Positions 29,259 to 34,695 of a stretch of 35,957 bases of DNA are shown in pieces. Made by a program: the position numbers and the translations under genes. The DNA comes from Acidisphaera sp. S103 (GTDB taxonomy: Bacteria; Pseudomonadota; Alphaproteobacteria; Acetobacterales; Acetobacteraceae), in contig NZ_LMUJ01000079.1 in assembly GCF_009765975.1 (NCBI RefSeq), forward strand, positions 109,930-145,886. The letters run 5' to 3'. The notes beneath the pieces were generated by a model, which saw only the letters and a program-made list of their open reading frames with translations, made no database searches and was not told the DNA's origin. The stretch's first letter is position 1. The number at the start of each line of letters is the position of its first letter.

Positions 29259-29408
29259 ATGAAAAAGATGTTCCTCGCCGCCCTGGCCGTTCTGAGCCTG
29301 AGCGCCGCTGTTGCCCCGCTTGCCAATGCTGCGGTCTACAGCAACCATTACGGCCCGTACGACAATACGGCCAACAGTCTGAACCGCAACGTCATCGGCG
29401 GCCAGTAA
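29259..29408 (+). CDS. 49-aa exported peptide
   Basis: The protein starts MKKMFLAALAVLSLSAAVAP and continues LANA, a textbook Sec signal peptide with cleavage after ANA24. A mature peptide of about 25 residues remains (VYSNHYGPYDNTANSLNRN…). GGAGA lies 9 nt before the ATG, and a strong intrinsic terminator follows at 29435-29459, so this is a complete monocistronic unit. Short signal-peptide proteins containing a GPYDNT segment seem familiar from related genomes, but I know of no function. The mature part is Asn/Tyr-rich without cysteines. Confidence 0.7.
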   Translation: MKKMFLAALAVLSLSAAVAPLANAAVYSNHYGPYDNTANSLNRNVIGGQ

Positions 29409-29434
29409 GCTTTCGATCGCGTGAGCGTAGCAGA

Positions 29435-29459
29435 GGCCGGGTCATCCCCGGCCTTTTTG
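29435..29459 (+). terminator. Intrinsic terminator of the exported-peptide gene
   Basis: A perfect GGCCGGG/CCCGGCC stem with a 5-nt loop is followed by five T residues, 27 nt after the stop codon at 29408. Confidence 0.9.
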
Positions 29460-29723
29460 CTGTCTGGGTCGCGACGATCCAGCGTGGCTGGGGAGATGTC
29501 CGAAATCGAGCGCTCATTGCGACCACGGACGCACCGTCAATTCGATCGCCAGACCGGTTTGACGATGCACTGATATCAGGGGGTGGGATCGTCACCATCG
29601 CACTTATCCCCAGGAAATTTGGAGTCGCCCGGCCGGGCAAGTGAAAGAAACTGTCCCGACTCCGGTACTCGGTTCCTAGCCTCCTCGGGCGTCCAACACG
29701 GGCGCGTCACAAGGGAGGCCACA

Positions 29724-30881
29724 ATGTCAGCATCTCTTCGGACTAGGGACGGCTCCGCCAGCGTCGTCGACGCCATCCTCGCCAGCGAGAAAGCCGCATC
29801 ACGATATGTGCCGATCGACATGGAAGGCGCACTGGCCTGGGCGCGAGATAATACGATGAACTTGAAGGGGATCAGACGTCCCCTGGATCGTATCAACGCC
29901 CGGCGGGTGGAGTTGAGTTTGCCGCCGTTCAAGATAACCGAAAGCGTCAACAGGATACCGCGGCCAACGAATCCGACGAGCGCTCCGAAAGCCGCTCCAG
30001 CGCGCCCCTTGGTTTCCTCGGAAGATGATCTTCTTAAGCGCATTCTTACCCACCATGGCACCTTGACCGGCCTGGTCACCCCTCAGATCGCCGAATGGCT
30101 GCTGAAGCTGAACACTGGCAATCGACCCATTGCACGCCGGGCGATCGAGCGGTTTTGCAAAATCCTGAGTGACGGTGCCTGGGTGAACACCGGCGAGCCG
30201 GTGATTGTCTCCCACGAAGGCGTTCTGAACGATGGCCAGCATCGGCTCACGGCGATCCTTACAAGCGGCATCGCAGCTGAACTTGATGTCCGCTTCGGTA
30301 TTCCGCGCGAGGCGTTCCATGCGACCGGCACCGGCGCAACGCGCACCGCAGGGCATGTGCTGAGCATCGAAGGTTACAGCCACACAAGTTGCCAGGCATC
30401 CATCGCACGTCTGCTGATCCATTATGACAAAGGGCAAATGGGCAACCGTTCGCACGTGGAAAGCGGTGAAATACTCAAAGTGGTCGATACTGATGCTTTC
30501 GTTTGTAAAATAGCTGCAAAAATCCAGCGCTCGAAATTCCGCCCGACCCGCACCGGGTCTTTCGGTTTTGTCCTGGCAATTGCTGCACGGACAGCACCCA
30601 TTGAACGAGTATTGGAATTTGCTGATCTGGCCGCCAGCGGCTTGGCTCGCGATGAATCAGAGCCGACCTATCGGCTCCACACGAGACTTTGCGGTGCAGC
30701 GATGACAAAGGATCGAATCAACATCAGTCCGATCGACGTGGCCATTCTAACAGTGAAGGCGTGGAACGCCTGGATCCGGGGCGACGCTATGCCGCCTCTG
30801 AGGGTGCTGGAAACCGAGCGCACAAGCGCCGGATTCCCCAAGGTGGACATGTGGCGTGAAAGGCAATTGCTCGCTGCCTGA
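29724..30881 (+). CDS. ParB/Srx-like protein with DGQHR motif
   Basis: A 385-residue protein. A variable N-terminus of about 120 residues precedes a domain with RRAIERFCKILSDGAWVNTGEPVIVS and LNDGQHRLTAI, with Asp170-Gly-Gln-His-Arg174. The (N)DGQHR motif is typical of the ParB/sulfiredoxin-like fold, including DndB-type DGQHR proteins and phage or island ParB-like proteins. The C-terminal 180 residues are helical and include HTSCQASIARLLIHYDKGQ. The ATG at 29724 follows AAGGGAGG. No dnd genes, ParA or nuclease are nearby, so neither phosphorothioation nor partition is supported by context. A nucleotide-dependent DNA-related role is the most that can be inferred. Confidence 0.7.
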   Translation: MSASLRTRDGSASVVDAILASEKAASRYVPIDMEGALAWARDNTMNLKGIRRPLDRINARRVELSLPPFKITESVNRIPRPTNPTSAPKAAPARPLVSSEDDLLKRILTHHGTLTGLVTPQIAEWLLKLNTGNRPIARRAIERFCKILSDGAWVNTGEPVIVSHEGVLNDGQHRLTAILTSGIAAELDVRFGIPREAFHATGTGATRTAGHVLSIEGYSHTSCQASIARLLIHYDKGQMGNRSHVESGEILKVVDTDAFVCKIAAKIQRSKFRPTRTGSFGFVLAIAARTAPIERVLEFADLAASGLARDESEPTYRLHTRLCGAAMTKDRINISPIDVAILTVKAWNAWIRGDAMPPLRVLETERTSAGFPKVDMWRERQLLAA

Positions 30882-31003
30882 GAAGTGCTGAAGCCCGGCA
30901 GGATCGCGACCCAGTGCCGTGGCCTGCCTGGCGGCAGCCCCTCTGTTCACGGCGGCGTGACCATCTATTGACGCGACTGCGTGAAACACATATAGGAGCG
31001 GAC

Positions 31004-31366
31004 ATGCACACCGTCTGCGAAACGCACAGCTTTCAAAGGGCGGCCAAAGACGCGGGCATGTCTACCGATGAGATTACCGATCTTATCAATTACTTAGCCG
31101 TAAATCCAATGGCTGGCGATGAGATGGCGGGAACAGGTGGATGCAGGAAGCTTCGTGTAGCCGGACGCGGCAAAGGGAAAAGTGGCGGTTATCGGACCAT
31201 CACGTTTTACAGCGGGCAGATGATGCCGGTTTTCCTGATTACGGTGTTCTCGAAAGGTGAGAAGGCCAATCTGACCAAGGCTGAGTGCAACCAATTGGCT
31301 CTCCTGACGCAGACGATCGTCTCAGAATACAAAAAACGGATTGTGAAAGTGAGTGCGACACAATGA
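31004..31366 (+). CDS. RelE/HigB-type toxin (PF06296-like)
   Basis: A 120-residue basic protein of the RelE/HigB mRNA-interferase superfamily. The diagnostic run is CRKLRVAGRGKGKSGGYRTI, then a strand with FLITVFSKGEKANLTKAECNQL, matching the 'phage-derived Gp49-like / RelE' branch. TAGGAGCGGAC precedes the ATG at 31004. The downstream antitoxin overlaps by four bases (ATGA), giving the toxin-first order typical of HigBA-type modules. The expected action is cleavage of translated mRNA at the ribosome. Slightly longer than the usual 105-115 residues because of the N-terminus. Confidence 0.83.
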   Translation: MHTVCETHSFQRAAKDAGMSTDEITDLINYLAVNPMAGDEMAGTGGCRKLRVAGRGKGKSGGYRTITFYSGQMMPVFLITVFSKGEKANLTKAECNQLALLTQTIVSEYKKRIVKVSATQ

Positions 31367-31674
31367 GCAAGAAGGCATTCGACAAGATCGCCGAAGGGCT
31401 CAATGAGGCTCTGGCGATTGCGCAAGGGGCCGCCGACCCGGCGAAGCTGCACGTCCCCGCGGAGATGGACGTCCGGGCGATACGCCTGAAGGCGCAGATG
31501 TCGCAGGATCAGTTTGCCTCCGCGTTTGGGTTCACGGTGCATCAGGTTCGGCAATGGGAGCAGGGGCGCCACCGGCCGCTCGGCGCGATGCGCGCTTATC
31601 TCATGGTCATCGACCGAAACCACAAGGAAGTTCTAGCGCTCCTGAGTGGGTCTCCCGACCGGAAGGCGGCCTGA
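31363..31674 (+). CDS. HigA/NadS-type antitoxin (XRE HTH)
   Basis: A 103-residue antitoxin. The N-terminal 40 residues (MSKKAFDKIAEGLNEALAIA…) are the toxin-neutralising part. The XRE helix-turn-helix follows: VRAIRLKAQMSQDQFASAFG, then VHQVRQWEQGRHRPLG. Its start overlaps the toxin stop as ATGA, so translation is coupled. The protein probably represses its own operon; no clear operator palindrome is seen between 30882 and 31003. An 8-bp hairpin begins at its stop codon. Confidence 0.85.
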   Translation: MSKKAFDKIAEGLNEALAIAQGAADPAKLHVPAEMDVRAIRLKAQMSQDQFASAFGFTVHQVRQWEQGRHRPLGAMRAYLMVIDRNHKEVLALLSGSPDRKAA

Positions 31675-31693
31675 GGGGCACCTGCGCCTCTCA
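31672..31693 (+). terminator. Hairpin at the antitoxin stop codon
   Basis: TGAGGGGC pairs with GCCTCTCA (one wobble) around a 6-nt loop, starting at the stop codon itself. No T tract follows, so it is a weak terminator candidate or an mRNA 3' protector. Confidence 0.35.
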
Positions 31694-31865
31694 ACCACTG
31701 CCGATTTCCGTTACCGGCAGATCGCCGCGCTGACCTGGGATGCACGCGACCGGTTGGGATGACCTCCGGATGGTCCGCCTCTCAAAAGGGATGGATTTCG
31801 GAATCATGCTCTTCCAAAGGCCGATCGCGCCAAATCATGTCGTCCCCCCGTTACTCAGAAACTTA

Positions 31866-31962
31866 GCAACACATTATCGCACTTGTGCAACACATTATGG
31901 GAAAATGGCCGCGGGGCCGGGTAACACATTTTGGGAGTTGTGCAACACTTTATCGGAGTTTG
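31866..31962. repeat. Four 21-bp iteron-like direct repeats
   Basis: Units start at 31866, 31887, 31921 and 31942, all in the same direction, with core G(C/T)AACACATTATNGG. Units 1-2 and 3-4 are each exactly head-to-tail with 21-bp period. The two pairs are separated by a 13-nt GC-rich spacer (31908-31920). Two helical turns per unit fits a protein bound on one face. Candidates are plasmid-type iterons, regulator sites, or the multiple terminal repeats of a lost IS21-like element. No Rep or IstA/IstB gene is present. Confidence 0.75.
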
Positions 31963-32064
31963 GCGGGGTGGTCGGTGCACCGTCCGGGCGCCGTGGCGAT
32001 ACGGCATTTTGCGGGGCTGTTGCGAGGCGAGGGGCTCAACAGTATTGACCCCCTTCCGTCATCG

Positions 32065-32207
32065 GGGTGTGCATATTTCGCACATCCTTCGCCGCCCGAT
32101 AGCGCGCCACCGTGGCGCGCTTTCCCATGCGCGAAACTGCGCAAGGGTCCGCTAACTGTGCGGGCCTCCTTTTGCATCAGATCGATGCAAAGGCACGGCG
32201 CCGTGCC
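32065..32207. repeat. Array of six consecutive hairpins (cluster A)
   Basis: Six inverted repeats follow one another almost without gaps: 32065-32087 (8-bp stem, 7-nt loop); 32101-32121 (10-bp arms AGCGCGCCAC/GTGGCGCGCT around one base); 32128-32143 (TGCGC/GCGCA); 32146-32166 (GGTCCGC/GCGGGCC); 32171-32191 (TTTGCATC/GATGCAAA); 32192-32207 (a perfect 16-bp palindrome, GGCACGGC/GCCGTGCC). No ORF explains them. Pieces recur in the clusters at 33399-33472, 33655-33800 and 34391-34492. Confidence 0.85.
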
Positions 32208-32334
32208 GCACCTTGCCGGGCAGTAGAAGGGCCACCCCGAAGAGTGCCCCGGATAAGCCATCGGCCGATGGGTGTGTGATTTGCCAACTGATGGGCACAG
32301 GACCAGTCTCCGCCGCAATCGGAGGGGCGGCCTG

Positions 32335-32724
32335 GTGGACTATTGGGTGATGATCGTTGACGATGGTGCAGTGGTCCGAATGGCGGCGGTCTACGCAATC
32401 AGCAGGCTCTATTCCGCCGGGCAGCATTCCACGTGGCGGCTGGTTGAGGCTCGAGGCGCTGATACCGCCATGTCATTGGCATTGGATGGCCGCGTCGATA
32501 TCACTTTGATCGACCACAACACGCCAGGGCGAGATGGCCTCAGCCTCGCCGCCAATCTGCGACACTTGTATCCAGCGATGCCGATTGCGCTGATGACTGC
32601 CAATTCTCATCCCGAGACCATCGCAGGCGCGAAGGAACTGGACTTGACGTTCATCCCAAAGCCACGCTGGAAAGACGGCCTTGCGGCATTTTTATCCGCT
32701 GCCATGAGGCGGTTGGGCGGCTGA
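32335..32724 (+). CDS. Stand-alone response-regulator receiver protein
   Basis: A 129-residue CheY-like single-domain receiver. The acidic pair is Asp9-Asp10 (MIVDDG), the phospho-acceptor Asp60 (LIDHNTPGRDG), the Thr/Ser switch Thr88 (LMTANS) and the Lys109 (FIPKP). All active-site positions are kept. No output domain is present. A GTG start at 32335 is chosen because GGAGGGG lies 8 nt upstream; an upstream GTG at 32272 would add residues read from non-coding DNA. No kinase gene adjoins it. It converges on, and overlaps by 33 bp, the small gene at 32692-32907. Confidence 0.75.
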   Translation: MDYWVMIVDDGAVVRMAAVYAISRLYSAGQHSTWRLVEARGADTAMSLALDGRVDITLIDHNTPGRDGLSLAANLRHLYPAMPIALMTANSHPETIAGAKELDLTFIPKPRWKDGLAAFLSAAMRRLGG

Positions 32725-32907
32725 TGCACAGGGCGGTAAAGCCGCCGTAACGGCTTCCAATTCATCCGCCTGCTTGTCGAAGCGGGCCGCTAGGTCGTTC
32801 AGGGCGTCGATCGCCTGCTTGTCCGTAAATAGGATAGCCATGCGGCGCCAGCGTTCCGCTTTGAAACGTAACTCGTTTGCCTCCAGCCATCTCGCGAGCG
32901 TGTCCAT
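32692..32907 (-). CDS. Small helical hypothetical protein
   Basis: A 71-residue, charged, probably coiled-coil protein (ANELRFKAERWRRMAILFTD, then QAIDALNDLAARFDKQADEL) with an Ala/Pro-rich tail. Its start codon overlaps the stop of the pseudo-receiver gene as TGATG, a strong sign of co-translation. The 3' end overlaps the convergent receiver gene by 33 bp. Small proteins of this helical type are common near receivers in Acetobacteraceae-like islands, but I know of no function. Confidence 0.65.
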   Translation of the reverse strand: MDTLARWLEANELRFKAERWRRMAILFTDKQAIDALNDLAARFDKQADELEAVTAALPPCASAAQPPHGSG

Positions 32908-33260
32908 CAGGAGAGAAGGCGTACAGTGATCTCGACCACCTCTTCCACCGTGGTCGGCGACGTCAGGAAGGTTCCGAGGCCCTCCGTGTAGGGGGCTTGG
33001 TCGGGCGTCCCGACGAAGATGACTTTGACGTCCCGGCGCTTCGACCTAGCCATCAGCGCCAATGACACGCCGTTAGGCTGGCCCTCTGCGTGTCCGGTGC
33101 CGGTGATCAGCACCTCCACCTGGTCCGCACTCTCCAGCGCATCGAGCGCGACCAGCGGACTTGGCAGAGCGACCGCCTCATAATTTTGGGCGGCAAGTTC
33201 CTCAACCGCCTGATTAGCAAGTGCCATATCGTCCAGCACCAGGACCACTTGGGCAGGCAT
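32907..33260 (-). CDS. Degenerate receiver (pseudo-receiver) protein
   Basis: A 117-residue CheY-fold protein. The N-terminal acidic pair is kept (Asp10-Asp11, VLVLDDM). However, the phospho-acceptor position is Thr53 (VEVLITGTG) and the lysine position is Thr100 (FLTSP). The sequence between keeps receiver spacing (NGVSLALMARSKR, VKVIFVGT). It should therefore not be phosphorylated by the normal route. GGAGGACGCG precedes the ATG at 33260. It is coupled to the 71-residue protein by a one-base overlap and faces the intact receiver gene at 32335-32724. Confidence 0.72.
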   Translation of the reverse strand: MPAQVVLVLDDMALANQAVEELAAQNYEAVALPSPLVALDALESADQVEVLITGTGHAEGQPNGVSLALMARSKRRDVKVIFVGTPDQAPYTEGLGTFLTSPTTVEEVVEITVRLLS

Positions 33261-33398
33261 CGCGTCCTCCGGTCAGTGCGAAGGCACGATAGGGCACATT
33301 TGTCGCTGAGTGGTAGCCGACCGTTTTTGAGTTGGAATATTTTGTGCTATTCCGCCCCAAATACAGAAGGAATTACTCCTGCTAGTCCTTCCGCCTCC

Positions 33399-33472
33399 AA
33401 GGGTGTCGCTATTCCCGACACCCTTCCACCAAGGGTCCGCACAGTAAGCGGACCCCTGCGCAATTTTGCGCA
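33399..33472. repeat. Three-hairpin cluster B
   Basis: AAGGGTGTCG/CGACACCCTT (33399-33425, perfect 10-bp stem) is followed by GGGTCCGC/GCGGACCC (33433-33455, 7-nt loop). Then comes TGCGCAA/TTGCGCA (33457-33472, 2-nt loop). The last two units recur in degenerate form at 34451-34492. The GGTCCGC unit also recurs in cluster A. Confidence 0.85.
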
Positions 33473-33559
33473 TCCCCGCGCCCACTCGTAACGATACCAT
33501 ACCATCCGTCTAGGATGACCTGGTCTGTCGGAGATGCTGCACTTCGAGCGGACACGGCC

Positions 33560-33626
33560 GGGGCATCCTTAAGGGAACCCTTTGGGGAGTCTTTTGGGGC
33601 ATCCTATAGGGGACGTTTTGGGATCA
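33560..33626. repeat. 12-nt periodic tract, GGGG-N4-(C/T)TTT type
   Basis: About five 12-nt units in a row start with GGGG or AGGG and end with CTTT/TTTT or CCTTA/CCTAT. A 24-nt block at 33560-33583 (beginning GGGGCATCCTTAAGGG) repeats at 33596-33619 with a few changes. No gene covers it. Confidence 0.65.
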
Positions 33627-33654
33627 CCGCTCCCAGGCCGTGAGGGGTGAGCAG

Positions 33655-33800
33655 CGGAAGGGCCGCCCCAACGGGTGTCGGCAGTAGCGACTCCCTTTCG
33701 CGTCCGGGGATGTGCCCATATCGCACACCCTTTGCCTACAGGGAGGGCGATTCGCCCTCCCCCGTCGCTGCAGATACCGCGCCACCGTGGGGAGGGGTCT
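33655..33800. repeat. Hairpin cluster C, related to cluster A
   Basis: TGTGC/GCACA with flanking GG/CC (33708-33730) corresponds to the first hairpin of cluster A. GGGAGGGCG/CGCCCTCCC (33741-33761, 3-nt loop) is a perfect 9-bp stem. CGCGCCACCGTGG at about 33778-33790 repeats the core of the second hairpin of cluster A but has lost its right arm. AAGGGCCGCCCC near 33658 matches AAGGGCCACCCC near 32227. Confidence 0.7.
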
Positions 33801-33822
33801 CAAAGTCACAGGGGCAGATGGA

Positions 33823-34293
33823 TCAGAAGCAGGCTGGGCTATGTGAAACATCATAGCCCCAGCCGTTGGAGCGGTCTGGGCAGACCACCTGGATTGAGAC
33901 CGTCATGCCGTTTGGCGACGGCTGAGGCATGACGGATGGCGGCCGCAAGGCCGGACCGATCGGCGTACGGCGAAAATCGGCTTCCCAGGCCTGGACCCGT
34001 CGATCGGCCGCGTAGGGTGGCAAACCGGCGGGAGCGACGATGCCGATGCGCAGCAGGCCAGGATCGAGCAGCGCCTCCACCAGGTCCGTGCGCGGGTCGG
34101 CAGCAGGCCGCCCGTCCGGGAAGGTCACGATGGCGCCATCGGGCAGATCCTGGATCGTGGCTGCGCCGGCACTCACCGCGTCGGCCATTCGGGTATGAAG
34201 CCGCTGCTGCAGCAGATCGACCGACTTCTGCTGATCCGTGCGGCCACACGCAGCCAGCAACAGCAATCCGATACCCGCAACGAGCTGGCGCAT
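33823..34293 (-). CDS. Hypothetical lipoprotein
   Basis: A 156-residue protein with a lipoprotein signal peptide: MRQLVAGIGLLLLAAC, lipobox LLAAC with Cys16. The mature part has a helical stretch (QQKSVDLLQQRLHTRMADAV), then IVTFPDGRPAADPRTDLVEALLDPGLLRIGIVAPAGLPP, and ends in a segment with two cysteines. I recognise no family. The start at 34293 is preferred to 34317 because AGGGAGATATAGGG lies just upstream and the leader then begins correctly. It is flanked on both sides by palindromic repeat clusters (C and D). Membrane anchoring would depend on LspA. Confidence 0.7.
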   Translation of the reverse strand: MRQLVAGIGLLLLAACGRTDQQKSVDLLQQRLHTRMADAVSAGAATIQDLPDGAIVTFPDGRPAADPRTDLVEALLDPGLLRIGIVAPAGLPPYAADRRVQAWEADFRRTPIGPALRPPSVMPQPSPNGMTVSIQVVCPDRSNGWGYDVSHSPACF

Positions 34294-34390
34294 CCCTATA
34301 TCTCCCTGTCCGGACAAGTCTCAAATGGGAGGGAAATCGAGCGGCTCGCTTCAAATGAGCGCCAGCAAGATGCACGGTCCAGACAAGAAG

Positions 34391-34492
34391 AAGGCCGCCC
34401 CTTTCGAGACGGCCCTGAGGTTTTGCCGCGGCGGCAACAACCTCCCGTCTAAGGGCCCTCACAGCACGAAGACCCCTGCGCAATTTTGTGCA
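34391..34492. repeat. Hairpin cluster D, degenerate relative of cluster B
   Basis: GGCCG/CGGCC (34393-34414) is followed by AAGGGCCCTCACAG…GACCCC (34451-34475), a decayed version of the second hairpin of cluster B. Then TGCGCAATTTTGTGCA (34477-34492) differs from the third hairpin of cluster B by one base. The cluster runs into the DUF4238 relic. Confidence 0.65.
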
Positions 34493-34596
34493 CCCGGCGA
34501 TCGGCCGCCCCTAAAGCAACGGCCTGTCCCGTGCCGCCAACCGTCGGCGCAGGCGAAGCGGCGCATATAGATCTGCGGCACATAATGATGCTTCAT
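34459..34596 (-). pseudogene. Relic of a DUF4238 protein (N-terminus only)
   Basis: Starting at 34596 the minus strand encodes MKHHYVPQIYMRRFACADG, a clear match to the KHHYVPQFYL..FA..dG opening of DUF4238 proteins, which usually have 250-350 residues. After these 19 residues similarity is lost. The frame reads through the palindromic repeat of cluster D and stops after 45 codons. The break coincides with the repeat, so either the repeat inserted or a deletion joined the two. Too short to be functional. Confidence 0.6.
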
Positions 34597-34695
34597 TCGC
34601 GGCCACGGTCGGTCGCCCTTCTCCACAAGATGCTTGCGGCAGGATTGCAGGCGCGATCCGGATCGCTGGGCGCCGAGTTTCAGCGGCAGTCGACA

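Larger units (their letters stand above)
31675..32334. other. 660-bp non-coding stretch holding iterons and hairpin array
   Basis: No credible gene lies between the antitoxin and the receiver gene. Open frames here simply read through the 21-bp repeats and hairpins. The stretch contains the repeat blocks at 31866-31962 and 32065-32207. It also holds a further segment at about 32215-32245 (GGCAGTAGAAGGGCCACCCC), similar to one at about 33655-33690. Confidence 0.6.
33261..33822. other. 562-bp non-coding stretch with hairpins and 12-nt periodic tract
   Basis: No gene is credible here. It contains hairpin cluster B (33399-33472), a 12-nt periodic tract (33560-33626) and hairpin cluster C (about 33655-33800), described separately. 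AT-rich bases around 33330-33375 (TTGAGTTGGAATATTTTG) could belong to a promoter, orientation unclear. Confidence 0.6.

Noticed and set aside
31866..31962. Possible CRISPR array
   Set aside because: Only four units, two pairs head-to-tail with no spacers inside the pairs, not palindromic in the CRISPR manner, and no cas genes.
31740..32048. Open frame of 102 codons on the plus strand between the antitoxin and the hairpin array
   Set aside because: Its translation simply reads the 21-bp direct repeats (NTFWELCNTL-type echoes) and GC-rich DNA. No ribosome site or protein-like domain.
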